A stretch of DNA of 64,000 nucleotides from positions 49,850 through 113,849 of the forward strand of contig WEDG01001471.1 of the NCBI GenBank assembly GCA_017591395.1. The letters run 5' to 3'. Each line of letters starts with the position of its first letter. Within the stretch, counting starts at the first letter, position 1. A program made the position numbers and the translations under genes. The DNA comes from Schistocephalus solidus (Eukaryota > Platyhelminthes > Cestoda > Diphyllobothriidea > Diphyllobothriidae). The notes below the pieces were generated by a model. That model had not been told where the DNA came from, did no database searches, and saw nothing but the letters and a program-made list of their open reading frames with translations. Positions 13,947-24,732 of the stretch are shown here, piece after piece.

Positions 13947-15981
13947 TTAGGTTCTGATGTCGTGGTGGTACTTATGGCTGTACTGGTCAAACTTCTGCTT
14001 AAAAATGTTAACGGATGGGGACATGACGATGTCCGCAGGCAGAGCATTCCAGTCCTTAATCACTCTGTCTGAGAAGAAGAAACTTCTTGTGTCGAGTCTT
14101 GCACCTGTCACACATAGTTTAATAGGATGTCCTTGCAAAGAACAAGTAGTGGCAATCTCAAAGAAGTCGCCAGATGCAAGGCAACAATCCTGACCCCACA
14201 GTATGTGAAAGGCTTGTATTAGGTCACCCCGTAGCTATCTATAGACAAGAGTAAAAAGATCGTGATTTGACAATCGTGTCTCGTTAGGCAGGCAGCTTTG
14301 AACTTGAACAAGCTTGGTTGCACGTCTTTGGACATTCTCAATCGTGTTGTGGTCTTTGACAGACCACGGTCTCCAGGCTTGTATGGCAAATTCCAATTTT
14401 GTTCGCCCAAACATCCCGAAGATCTTATAAAAGCACTCTTTTTAGAACATTGCGAACGCTCGTTTAATTAGATACAAGCTTGAAATGGCAGATTTTGCTA
14501 CTTTTGGGCAATGGAAAGATGGCTTCAGTGAGTGCGTGATCCATACTCCTAGATCTTTCTGAGCCTCTACCTCTGGTAGCGGTGTGTCGTCCAGATAGTA
14601 AATTCTCTGGCGCCTTGACCTGGTACTTCCGAATCGCAGAATATTGCACTTGGTAGCATTGAATAAGAGAAGCCAGTTGTGCGACCATTCCTCGAGTCGA
14701 TGCAAGTTCGCCTGTAGATTTGTTTCATCAGCTTCGGTTTGGATGACCTTCCAAAGCTTTTTATATTCAGCAACATGGTTGGGTCATAGTCCAACCCAGT
14801 TACGCAGTCATAAATGTATATAAGGAAGAGGATAGGGCCAAGGACGGAGCCCTGAGGAACCCCACTCTCAACCGCCACCTCCGCCGATTGTTGATCGCCA
14901 AGACGGAAACTCTGAGATCGCACAATCAAGAAGTTTTCGATCCATTTCAAAAGCTTGCCCCTTACCCAAATATAGTTGAGTTTGTATAGGAGACGCTGAA
15001 GAGGCACGCTATCAAAGACCTTCTTGAAGTCTGTGTGGACTGCGTGCACCAAATTTCCTTCATCAACCGCTCGGGTCCATCGTTCCAGACAGTAGAGCAG
15101 ATTATTTAAACAGGACCTTCCTCTGCGGAATCCGTGCTGCGCGTCAGAGAGAAGATGATGCCGCTCCAGAAACTGCATCAGTTCACGTTTGATGATTCGC
15201 TCCATAATCTTGCAATATATGGAGGTGAGACTTACTGGCCTGTATTTATTTGCGGAAACCCGGCTGCAACTTTTATGTATCGGGAAAATCCACGTGGTCT
15301 TCCAATCGGGTGGCAATCTGCCTGCAGCGAGGGAGGCTATGAAGAGGAGACACAAAGGTTCTGCCAACTCTACGGCCTACTCATTCAAAAACTTTACCGG
15401 TATTACATCAGGAACTGACGATTTGGTTTCGTCCAGCTTCAGTAGTTCCTGTAGAACAATAGGTTCTGTATTGACCACTGAGTCAATTAACGAGATCTCA
15501 TCCGCACTATAGTTATCAGCGGTTAGATTGGCTTCTCTCGTTAAAAACCGACTGAAAGAACTCAGATAGATGCTCAGCCTTTTCCTCGTCCTTGCAAAGT
15601 TCGACGCCTTCATCCGTTTTTTTACAAAGGGATAGGGTCTTTATTTCGAGTGCACTGCCTAATGTAGTTGTAGAAGAGCTTCGGGTTTTCTGCTGCATGG
15701 TTTATCAAGTTACTCTCAAAACAGTGGCAGGCTTTATAAACCAGGCCTTTTACCCTGTTTCTCTGCGTCTTTTACTTCGTCAGCGATTCGACGGTCTTTT
15801 CCCTGAGATTATTTTGCCACAGCTTTCGCTTGTGGTTTACTTCACTCTTCAGTGCGGTCGTTAGCCACTGGGGCCTGTTGGTGACCTTTTTTCGAATTAG
15901 GACAGCAGTTGGTGATAAGTCCCTATAATACGGCCTTAAATTGCAACCAATCCTCGAGGATACACCCAGTGAATGATTCAT
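13947..15981 (-). pseudogene. Reverse transcriptase of the 13.7-17.2 kb LINE
   Basis: Linker from 15981 (NRPQWLTTALKSEVNHKRKL), an acidic block AEHLSEFFQSVF (15630-15590), the entry motif LLKLDETKSSVPDVIPVKFL, then a 266-codon frame 15367-14567: PPDWKTTWIFPIHK, NKYRPVSLTSIYCKIMERII, QHGFRRGRSC, the block-3 word FKKVFDSV (from ..kAFD.V), ESGVPQGSVLGPILF. The catalytic FADD should fall at about 14761-14775, but the DNA reads ATGTTGCTGAATATAAAA, three bases shorter than its relative at 13.1 kb, removing the aspartate pair. A 87-codon frame from 14705 gives the thumb (LEEWSHNWLLLFNATKC) and LGVWIT; the last frame (14138-13947) has FFFSDRVIKDWNALP, the CR1 C-terminal signature. Confidence 0.9.
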
Positions 15982-16030
15982 TCCAATCTAAATGGCGAAC
16001 ATTAATTTTTATTTGGGTAAAGTCTCCACA

Positions 16031-16740
16031 CTATAGGTTGCGTTTGACTGTGATGCTTCGATCGGGGACAGAGAGGAGTGAATATTCCCATTGTATGTTT
16101 ATGTGATCACTTTTGCCCCGTAGGGGTAGACAGGTCACATCATCTATGATGTCAGGCGCCTTTGTCAATACAAGGTCCAAACAATTAGCTTGTTGCCTCT
16201 CGCGTATTCTGGTCGGAGACAGGATGTGTTGAGTTAGGAAGCGTTTGTGTATAGCTTCTAGGAGGTGGCAATCGAAGTTTAATTCCGAGCCTGGTGCCGA
16301 GTTCAGATTCCAATCGATGTTTGGAGCGTTAAAGTCGCCCAAACTCATGACTTCGGATCGACTAGCAAACGATTCTTAATCATCTATCAGTCTACTATCT
16401 GACTGCGGATCGTTTCTCGGTGGTCAGTATACCGTTAGGATCTCAAATGCTTGGGACCCCGGCGCTCTGATGGTGATGGTGAGCCAGATGGCTTCAGTTT
16501 CGCACGCAAGCTTTTCCTTTTTTGACATGGGCAGGTCATATCTGACATAAGTCAGCACACCCTTACCATGACGTCCTGCTCTATTTTTTTCTGAATAACT
16601 GAAAACCGGGGATGGAAACTTCACGATCGTCCACCTTCGAAGTCAGCCACGTTTCAGTTATGGAGATGATATGTGGTGAAGTTTGGCACACGTATATCTT
16701 AAGCTCATCTAATTTAGGGAGTTGGCTTTAAACATTGTTA
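16031..16740 (-). pseudogene. APE-type endonuclease of the 13.7-17.2 kb LINE
   Basis: Nicks target DNA to prime reverse transcription in CR1-type elements. On the minus strand: LPKLDELKIYVCQTSPHIIS then ITETWL near 16680, which carries the metal-binding Glu; GRHGKGVLTYVR (16570-16545) is the RGGGv..Yv block; a frame from 16348 reads GDFNAPNIDWN (core Asp/Asn), ILSPTRIRERQ.ANCLDLVLTK, and ends with GKSDHINIQW near 16100, the catalytic S-D-H. All key residues seem present, but the domain is split over at least three frames. The N-terminal extension (16740-17165) is Ser/Glu-rich with no motif I know. Confidence 0.85.
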
Positions 16741-17169
16741 TGCATACATTTTAGTTTATTTGTGTGTTGTTAGCCGGCTATGTCACTGCCTTCTTCATTT
16801 GCGGCAGCTGGACCGACATTCACACTGGATGTGTCCATATTCAAGAGGCTTTGCATATTTCCGCAATAGAACTTGATGTTATGTAGATTTTTGCATCGGA
16901 TTAGTATCCCGACCGTGAGAATTTTTTCAGAATGACGGGCGTCCTCCACAGAAGGGGTTTCTGTACTCGAACAATCACTCTGTTCCTTATTACCAGTTCC
17001 TTCTCTCCCTGTTCTTTCAAGTTATCCATTTCCGCTTTTAGAGCCCTCCATTTCTATCTCTCTTGTACAGAGTATTCCGGTTGAAAACAATACCTCTGTT
17101 ACCGGCGAATCCCCCTCCTGTTCGCTCGATTAGATGGTCTCCCTGAAGTTTGTTTTTCCAAGATTGTGA

Positions 17170-17445
17170 AGTGATTGGGTTTCTGCCTGGCATTTGCGTA
17201 CTTATTTGACGTCTCTTCTGCAACGTATCTCAGGGGCAATCCATTGAAACTGCGAAATAAGCAGGCCAGGCTGGATGTGCGCAAGTTCTCATATTCCGTC
17301 ATAGGGGTCAAACGATGAAATGCCCTGCCTGCAGAGGTTGCGATGTCACAATCACTGGAAAGCTTTAAAGGGAACCTTGACAGATTTATAAATAGGTTTA
17401 TTGATATTGCACTTCTTGGGCGTTGCCAATTTCCTTGTAACACAG
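17170..17445 (+). pseudogene. CR1-group C-terminal fragment
   Basis: Plus-strand translation from about 17228 reads RGNPLKLRNKQARLDVRKFSYS, then NALPAEVAMSQSLESFKGNL, closely matching the end of the neighbouring minus-strand element (HPIKL...ARLDTRSFFFS, NALPADIVMSPSVNIFK). A TGA replaces the expected Trp before NALP. The fragment is the last 70 or so codons of a CR1 ORF2 and has no RT left. It abuts the 5' end of the 13.7-17.2 kb element, in the opposite direction. Confidence 0.8.
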
Positions 17446-18078
17446 GAAAACCTAAACAGAATCTTCTTTTCAGTAACCACTTTAGCTTTATTTGGTTGTA
17501 AGATTAAACAGCAGTGTTTAAAATGAAGAGTTTGTCTTAAGTGAAAAAAACCTGCCTTCCAATGTTGAATAATATCAAAATAGGAAATAAAGCAGTAAAG
17601 CAGAATGCATATGAATAGTTCCTGGCAAGAGTTTTTAGTGTCAAGAATAAACTGTTATAGAATTTCGAGAGTACTCATTTGACTGAGGTAGAAGTGTTTG
17701 CGGTCGATTCAGATGCGAATGCAGTCGATTCAGATGCGCGGTCGGCCAACTAATTGGACTAAATTGTACTGATCGTTGGAAAAATGGAAATGGATTAGGT
17801 GCAAAAATACTTCAATGGTAATAATTTTTTATTGCTGTTAAAAAGTTGTCATGTTTCATTTTTAAATATAGTTTTGATTATATTTATCAAGCTTTATGAA
17901 ACGACTTTTCCCTGCAGACTTATTGGGGTATTTACCCCAATTCGTTAGCAGGTTTGCTGAAATACTTGCTTGTGTGACTAACTTCTAAGATAATTATTGT
18001 TGCCTGCTAAACCAGGGCATATAGATATTAAGAATGTAGGTATTAATTACCCTAATAGCATGCCGATATCGTGTGTAA
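17446..18078. other. Spacer with a short tandem duplication
   Basis: No gene seen. At 17700-17741 the word gcRgtcgattcagatgcg occurs twice in tandem (unit about 21 bp). The remainder is plain AT-rich sequence. Confidence 0.5.
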
Positions 18079-18997
18079 GCCGAAGACTTCGAGGTTTGCA
18101 CACACACGGGCGAGTAACGCACCTGTAGTCGTTATTAGACGATGCGCATATTGAACAGGGTCTCTAAGCACCATGCTGATCACTCAAACGCAACAGTCAT
18201 TAGAAGGAACGGCAGAAATATTGGAAATGGATTCTACTATTAAGAAGGATATAAAGGTATGAAAGGGCACAATAGAAAATAAAGAAGGGAGCGTTAAATG
18301 AGGCGATATCCCTTTTGGAGTGGGGGAATTACGTCATGTCTGTTGGATAACCGGTGGGGAGTGCAACGCTGTGGGCAACTGCAGGGTCGGCACGCGGGGA
18401 TGCTGACATTGAACGGAGGGTAGCGATACGATAAGCGGCGACGGTTCTCGTGGGGATGGGGGTCAGCGTTCGAGAGTGGAAGTGCGCACCGGCATCTTCA
18501 CCGACATTCCATCCCCATCCGGGATCCGCGCGAAAAGTGCTACCAGTCCATTCAAACAATTGTCGGAACTGTGGTTCGTTACATGGCCTCCTTCTGAAAT
18601 GCAGCACTGTCCTCAGTGCTGTGCAGGTTGGTTTGGTAGGTATGGAAGTGTATGCCCCTTTTGGAGTGGGGGAATTGTGTCGTCCCGACCCTGCAGTTGC
18701 CCACAGCGTTGCACTCCTCACCGGTTATCCAACAGACATGACGTAATTCCCCCCACTCCAAAAGGGATATCGATTCATGTAACGCTCCCTTCTTTATTTT
18801 CTATTGTTCCTTAATACCTTTATATCCTTCTTTATAGTAGAATCAATTTCCAACATTTCTGCCGTTCCTTCTAATGACTGTTGCGTTTGAGTGATTGGCA
18901 TGGTGCTTAGAGCTCCTGTTCAATATGCACATCGTCTAATAAGGACTACAGGTGCGTTACTCGCCCGTGTGTGTGTGCAAACCTCTGAGTCTTCGGC
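18079..18997. mobile_element. Large inverted-repeat (foldback-like) element
   Basis: Left arm 18079-18393 and right arm 18679-18997 are inverted copies of about 315 bp with only scattered differences, around a GC-rich spacer (18394-18678). A third, solitary copy in right-arm orientation lies at 25527-25893 and extends about 45 bp into what is spacer next to the left arm (gacattgaacggagg), so the mobile unit is probably about 365 bp. The spacer also repeats the word ccttttggagtgggggaatt (18657-18676; also 18311-18330), which pairs with 18748-18768 to give a nested palindrome. No transposase ORF; the open frames here are chance. Confidence 0.8.
18394..18678. other. GC-rich spacer of the inverted repeat
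   Basis: The 285-bp centre between the arms is noticeably more GC-rich than any flank. Its first 45 bp are shared with the solitary copy at 25.5 kb and the rest has no partner in the window. The plus frames through it lack motifs. It may be a captured host or foreign segment, as is common within foldback elements, but this is inference. Confidence 0.4.
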
Positions 18998-19267
18998 CGC
19001 TACAATAGCTCTGATATACGTAAATCTCGACATTGCGAGATAGGACATAGCCTCTGCTCATTTGTTAATCTATATTAAAACTCCGTGCTGTGATTGGTTG
19101 GCATGATAATGTGTCTAGAGTGTGCGCGGGAAGCGGCCATCATACTTATTTTTCGTGGCTTGCGTGGTTGACCGTAATTCATCCTGCTCTTCTGTCGAAC
19201 CCTATTTCTCATTTACATTGCTTAACTGTTTACTATATCAATTTATTTTGTTTATTTACCATCTACA

Positions 19268-19657
19268 ATGTATAGGCAGCCCAGTAAAATGACCATTAAA
19301 AGGCATGTTGCCCACGATGTCGCGGAAATATACCGCGAAGTTAATGAGGAACTTAATAGATATAGATTAAAGCATAAACGAGTTAAACATGACAAGGAAA
19401 GCACGTCAGCATCGCCTAGTGATCGAACTTTGATGGACATGCCCGTTGATTTAGATAATTCCACTGATGAGTCCACAGATGACAGCGAGGAGTATCCCTC
19501 GAATTACTACAGATGTAGTAATTCATCATTCGATGAGGATGAAAGCAACACTGATAGTGGTATCCCCTCGCATACGTCGATTCAGGATAGGGTAAGGGAA
19601 TGGGCTATTGAATAAAACATTGCCCATAGCCACCTACGTAATGTTCTTGAAATTTAA
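19268..19657 (+). pseudogene. Acidic, transposon-associated-type ORF, C-terminally interrupted
   Basis: A 115-codon plus frame starting at ATG 19268. Residues 1-40 are basic (MYRQPSKMTIKRHVAHDVAE...), 41-105 are Ser/Asp/Glu-rich, and the end reads SIQDRVREWAIE before TAA at 19613. Reading through that stop gives NIAHSHLRNVLEI and a second stop. The layout, a basic N-terminus, an acidic middle, then l..WA...NI..s.L..lL.IL, resembles the conserved start of an uncharacterised protein family that I recall from transposon-rich invertebrate genomes; this is recognition from memory, not a search. Codon-like composition and an open frame in AT-rich DNA support real coding. Upstream 19030-19267 could be its promoter region; no partner transposase is seen downstream. 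Confidence 0.5.
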
Positions 19658-20585
19658 ATCGCTATAGTGTAAATTGCAGTATGCCTTAGGCTAGATCCAA
19701 AAGACTGCATAGAGGACGAGTAGAAGAAGCTGCTGCTCAAATGAGCTTATACCTAGCGGAGTGATTGCAACTAAAAGCTGTAATTGCTTGAAGAGGTCAA
19801 GACAAATGAGCGCAGTTTATGAAACACCGCCGTCATTCAACAGCGCAGTCAGAAGATGCATAGGCATCACACTTGTCGCCCATCCGAGTTTATAGAGCCA
19901 ATATGATGCCGAAAATGCAAAACATTATGCTACTCACATCCTGAGCCCCAAAACAACATTTAGCAATTCGTTTTAAAACAAATTCTTTAGCAGTCATAAA
20001 GTTATGTTCATAAATAAACATGCTATTGGAAAACATGTAAATGTAAAATTAACATAAATTTTCTTATTATTATTAATGGCATAATAAAAGATGTTTTTTA
20101 ACTAATGGATTCGTATATTTTTGTTCCAAAATGAGCTGGATCAACGAGGGATTTAACTTACCCCTCGGGACTCACGTCCCAACTGTCTTAATTTATGATC
20201 GCCTTTGCACTATTGCAACCCATATAGTTTCTCATGGTTAAAAATTGGATACTTAAAGGCCCATGCCTGTTTGCCTCAATGAATTCAATTAAATTGAAAA
20301 AAATGTATGAAATGTTTTTTGTTTCTTTGTTTCTAACTTGATGCTGATCCTGGAATTAGTGTTATCAGATCTCGGTAACATTATGGTGAAAGCACCACAA
20401 ATAACTCCCAATCTGTTTGGAAATAGGGGTTTTATGGGATGAGCATTCCCGAAAGAATAATAAAAATAAGTAGAAAAAACAATGAAAAATAAAAAATATG
20501 TAAACGTATTAAAAAATTGAAATATAGCAACAATCGTGGTGACCAAATCAAATCTAACATTTTTTTATTTTCTCCTCTCCTTCTT
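19658..20585. other. No recognisable gene; AT-rich
   Basis: Possibly the decayed remainder of the element that carried the 19.3 kb ORF (19680-19950 is less AT-rich and contains scattered gene-like words with stops in all frames). The rest, 19960-20585, is AT-rich and featureless. Confidence 0.45.
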
Positions 20586-20589
20586 AAGT

Positions 20590-21260
20590 TATATTCGCAT
20601 TCGCACGACACATTATCACCCGGCTGCTAATGTGAGGGTCAAGCAGTTTCAACACCTACGGAAGGCCTACCTACGCTCCATGGACGAGCAGAAGAATTGG
20701 ATGGAACATCTACCCTGGTCCTGTTGGGCATCTGCTCTGCTCTCAAGTCGGACCTTGATTGTTCCACTGCTGAACTCATGTTTGGCGCCACCGTCCGACT
20801 TCCTGGTTAGATGATCTCACCAAATCCTCGTGGTGTTGTTGACCTGGTGACCTGCTGTCACGTCTAGCTCCGTTCTGATCAATTTGCCGGTCATTGGAAT
20901 ACGCTACGATGGCCCATTTCGGGTTGTCTCTCGTGGGACGAAGACCATCCGCATCCAATGTGGAACTCGCGAGGAGGACGTGAGCGTGAACCATGTTAAA
21001 GTTGCTCTTCTGGACACTCCACTGGACAAGCCCTGTTGTACCCTACCCTCTATCACTCCGTCCCGCATGCTTCCTCTAGGTCCGCATCCCCAACTGCAAA
21101 TTCCTCCTCATAAAAAACCTCTTGCCCTCAAGCTGCAAGTTACACTCACCCTACTCCGGTGCCCACTGTATATACCACCCGCAGTGGATGTAATGTAACT
21201 TTCCCTGGCCGTTTTGTAACTCATGTTTTCTATATAAAAACAATGTCCTCAGCGTAGCTA
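20590..21260 (+). pseudogene. Ty3/gypsy integrase C-terminal end
   Basis: Integrase inserts the DNA copy of an LTR retrotransposon. In plus: IRIRTTHYHPAANV then KQFQHLRKAYLRS, NWMEHLPW at 20590-20715, the end of the catalytic core (rT..YHPqaNG.vER.hr.LK..lr, with G and E/R changed), then RTLIVPLLNSCL..P...PG-like sequence after a frameshift (20745-20815). From 20884 a clean 104-codon frame gives YDGPFRVVSRGTKTIRIQ and VSVNHVKVALLDTP, the GP..V..R..K...I chromatin-targeting tail of this group, followed by a Pro-rich end. The D and first D/E catalytic residues lie upstream and are absent, so the element is 5'-truncated. Confidence 0.85.
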
Positions 21261-21277
21261 CACGCCGCCTTCAATCT

Positions 21278-21291
21278 AGTCGGGGGAGTAC
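21278..21291 (+). promoter_or_regulatory. Gypsy polypurine tract before 3' LTR
   Basis: The purine-rich gtcgggggagtac lies directly 5' of TGTGGTAG, just after the end of the coding region. This is the position of the primer for plus-strand DNA synthesis in LTR retrotransposons. Inferred from position and composition. Confidence 0.6.
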
Positions 21292-21700
21292 TGTGGTAGA
21301 CGGTTCCTACGCACGCTTCTCAGTTTGCCGCTCTTTGTCAAGGCAGTTAGCTCACGTGATTACCGATGCAGACGCTGGCTCACACCGTAAACCTTACGCT
21401 CCTGCTGGGACTACACGAATATTGGCACAAGCGGCGCGAGTGCTCGAAACCAAACAAAGTGCGTAATTTTACTGATTGGCTGCAGGTGACAAATGACGCC
21501 TGGGGTCAAGTGGTCTCAATGGCGAAGAGACGACACACAACGACGGGCCTGAGGCGACCGCTAGCGGCAACTGCGTGTAGAATCCATTGTAGGCTCTTGG
21601 CCTCATTAAAAGCTAGTACTACCTACTCCGTCTTCCCTGGCTTCTGACTTCGAAACATTCGTCTTGTTCAACTCACCAGTTCGGCAATGTCCTGAAATTC
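21292..21700 (+). mobile_element. 3' LTR of the gypsy remnant (right end uncertain)
   Basis: Starts with TG right after the polypurine tract. The sequence is richer in GC than its surroundings and has no coding likeness. I cannot fix its 3' boundary because no 5' LTR is present for comparison; the next element, a minus CR1, begins near 21706, so about 400 bp is the maximum unless the LTR is itself truncated. Confidence 0.5.
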
Positions 21701-21959
21701 TAGGGCACACTCATGGCATGTGACAGTCCGGCAGATTTGATGAGGTAACAGTGGAGCTGACTGTAATTGAGTGAAAGCAAATCAAGTTCAGCCAGTCCGG
21801 CTGCGTAAGGCAGATGGCTAAGATGCTTGAGCATCTTCGAATCCCTCGCTTGCATGCATTCCAGCCGTAGATAATCGTTTTTAAAGCACGGACGCCATGC
21901 CTGGACGGCATAATCGAAGTGAGATCAACCAAATGATCCCGTAGGAATTTCTGCATAGT

Positions 21960-23165
21960 TCCATATCAATCTGCACAAATCCACGTCTGAGCGCAAATAA
22001 GACCTGTGTCACGCTTTTAGCTGCCTTTAGACACTTTGAAGATGATTTGAGTAAGAATTTTTATAGAACACTGAAGTGCTTCTGTTCCTCAACAGTTAAA
22101 ATTGGCTGCCCGTCGATTAGGTATTGGTAGGAATCATCCTCCTCATTGATCATGCTGTTACGGAGTCTTAAGACCACACACTTCCCAAAGTGTGCCAACG
22201 AGCAGACTAGCTGCTAAGACGGTCGAGACTCTCTTGAAGTGCGTGCCTTTCGGCCTCAGATCTGCTGGCCCTCCACAATTTAACATCGTCTGTATACATA
22301 ACGGCAGTGCAACTCAGGTCGTCGACACAGTCGTTGATGTAGCCTTAGAAGTGTAATGGCCCTAAGACGGAGCTTCGTGGGATACAACTTGGAACCAGAG
22401 TAGGTGTTTACTTTGCAATCTTCCTGTGAGAAAATCTTTGATCCATGTTAGCAACATTCCTCTGATAATTTATAGATTAGAGGTTTGTGTGGGTTACTGT
22501 CAAACGCCTTCTTAAATCAGTGTAGATGACGTCAACCCTACAATTTTCGTCGAATGCGCGAGTCCACTGCTCTGTCTAGAGCAATAAATTGGAAAGACAA
22601 AAGTAATTCTGCCTGAAGCCTTGCTGGAGCTCTGAGACTAATCGGTTTTCTTCCAGGAACTTCATGGCCTTCTTAATTAAAGATTCTATTATTTGCAGCA
22701 AAAGGAGGTAAGGCTAACAGGCTGATATTTTTTTACATAAGATCGAGCCCAAACGTTGTATATGGGGAAGATATTTCCTGCCTTCCATTCAGGTGGCAGT
22801 CTGCCTGATTCAAATGACGAATTGAAAATGTACGCTAGCGGTTTAGAGAGTTTGCCCACCAATTCTGTCAAAAACTTTGCCAGGAATAGTATATTTTCAA
22901 GCACATGACCGGTGTTTACAACAGCACTGTTGACATTGAAAAACTGAATCACAGTTACCCTAGTGAATACCAAGACAAGGTACTGACCCAACTGCTCGGC
23001 TTTCTCTCCATTTTCAATGACTTCTCCACCATTCCCATCCATAAGTAAGGCCACTGCGACCCTGTTTTTTATGCAACTGTTGATATAGCGGAATAAAAAT
23101 TTGGGTATCTTTTCAATCTGCTGGATAATTCTGGATTCATAGTTCTTCCTTTGCTGACGGATCAA
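21960..23165 (-). pseudogene. Reverse transcriptase of the 21.7-24.7 kb LINE
   Basis: A 158-codon frame (23165-22689) includes the linker, LPPEWKAGNIFPIYN and KKYQPVSLTSFCCK. It then breaks: VSELQQGFRQNYFCLSNLLL, a stop, DVIYTDLRRR..., and SSVLGPLHF (from GSVLGPLlF). The catalytic block MYTDDVKLWR is present at 22285-22296 with both aspartates, and the thumb and LFALRRGF follow. Palm block 3 is damaged. This copy keeps a better catalytic core than the 13.7 kb one but has more stops. Confidence 0.85.
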
Positions 23166-23475
23166 TTTTTTGACCGCATTTTGTTGGTGACGAAATTCGT
23201 CGAGATGTTCTGCTGACCCTCTTTACTGAATACCTTCCATTTTTTATTTTTCCTTTTTATTTGAATGTTACGTTTTTTCGTTAACCAGGCCGGGCGACTA
23301 GTTTTTTTGTACTTTCACTGGGCTCGATCAGATCGAGTGAAATCGTCTTAAACAATCATCAGTCATCTACCGCATTCCCTTTGAACAAGCAATCCCAATT
23401 CATGGACATCAGTTCTTTCTACATCGCGTTAAAATTGGCCTTTCAAATATTTCGCTTGCCTTCCGTTCTCGTCTG

Positions 23476-24732
23476 TCATTTAGAATAAAGTGAGTAATCC
23501 CACAGCAGCGTAATATGGTCATTCTTACCAAAAGGTGCAATGGAATACACTTCATCAATGTTAGCGAAGTCCTTCGTAAATTCTAGGTCCAGACAATTGG
23601 CTCTCTGGTTCTCTCTTAATCTCGTTGGTATGTTAACCATCTGTAACAGAAGTTGACCGAGAGTGAGATCCATTAGCTTGTGGCAGAAGGACGATGGCGC
23701 ACCGTCAACTATCAGATTTACCCAGTCAACTCTAGGTGCATCGAAATCTCCAGCAATAAGCACCTCCTGGTGACTGGCTTCTTCCTTGAGCGAACGGAGG
23801 AGTGACTCATCAGCTGCACTGGGAATATTAGGTAGTCTGTAGATTGTCAAGCATTGTAGGTTTTGTGAACAATTCTTTTTTATCTTTATCTAGAAAAATT
23901 CATATTCAAGGAAGAGGGCGTTCGCTCGTTCGTCTGCCGAGATTCCTGTCTTAACGCGTACGGTCACTCCACCTCCCTGTCTATTTTCGTGGTCTCTTCG
24001 AAAGAGCTGATATTCATCTATGGAAACCTCGCTTTCGGTGATTTTGGCTTTGAGCCACGCTTCCGTAATGGCAATGACATCGGGGGTTCAGTCTGATAAC
24101 AGTGCCTTGAGTTCGTCTATTTTCGAAATGAGAGTCTGAGCATTGGTATACAACAATCTCAATTCAGACTGGGTAACTCCTTTATACAGAGATCTGCTAA
24201 TTTCGCGGGATTGTATGCTAGAAGCTGTCAGTGCTATCTGAGACGAACTGGTGCGCATCACGCCCGGACTGAGGTTTGATGAGTGGCCGTCAAACGAGTT
24301 CTGGAGCATCCTCCTATTGTTATCCAAGCTCCATACAGTTAGGTACTTCATATTTAGCGTCCTCAGTCTCGATGACGACCAGCCTTGATGATATAAGTGG
24401 TGTGCCGCAAAAAAAGACCTCTTCCTCACTTTTATGTCCTTATCCTTATTTGGAGCCATTTTCCCCCTGTTGTCCTCTTCAGTTTGATTCTCAGCATCCT
24501 CATTTTGTGCCTTTCCGTCGGTTTGTAATCCGGCTGAAAAACATATCCAGGTGTGAGCTACAGAGAGCCATTTTCCGTTCAATGAGATGTGAAGCTTGAA
24601 AATCATTTTCAAGAATGATTTTAAGAGACTTCGATGTTTATAGTTCATAGGAAACACCCGCTTTGTGCACGGTAATGCATTCGCCATCTTGAAGAATGTC
24701 ATTTGAATATGCTCGAAAGAGATTGGTGTCAA
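23476..24732 (-). pseudogene. N-terminal extension and endonuclease of the 21.7-24.7 kb LINE
   Basis: A 214-codon frame (24732-24088) holds a charged N-terminal region (NEDAENQTEEDNRGKMAPNK around residues 77-96), a Ser-rich stretch, then LRLLYTNAQTLISKIDELK.LL, the first endonuclease strand. After a stop, TPDVIAITEAWLKAK keeps the catalytic Glu (about 24065-24030), and RQGGGVTVRVKTG the Gly-rich block. The frame 23850-23476 gives VLIAGDFDAPRVDW, IPTRLRENQ.ANCLDLEFTK and GKNDHITLLWDYSL, with N for S in the catalytic SDH. Domain mostly intact but in three pieces. Confidence 0.85.

Larger units (their letters stand above)
13706..17165 (-). mobile_element. Near-full-length CR1-group LINE
   Basis: The most complete LINE in the window, on the minus strand. 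It runs from an N-terminal extension (about 17165-16740) through endonuclease, linker, RT and C-terminal block to a 3' end at 13706-13730, whose minus-strand sequence has TGAACT/TGAACC-type short repeats (AACTGAACTAACCTGAAC), like the short tandem tails of CR1-clade elements. It lies head to head against a plus RT (12693-13705) and a plus C-terminal scrap (17170-17445). Coding capacity is lost through frameshifts, stops and a damaged catalytic centre, described in the two entries for its domains. Confidence 0.85.

Noticed and set aside
18329..18814. Several overlapping 60-130 codon frames on both strands of the inverted repeat
   Set aside because: They arise from the GC-rich palindrome; arms encode them in mirrored form and no motif is present.
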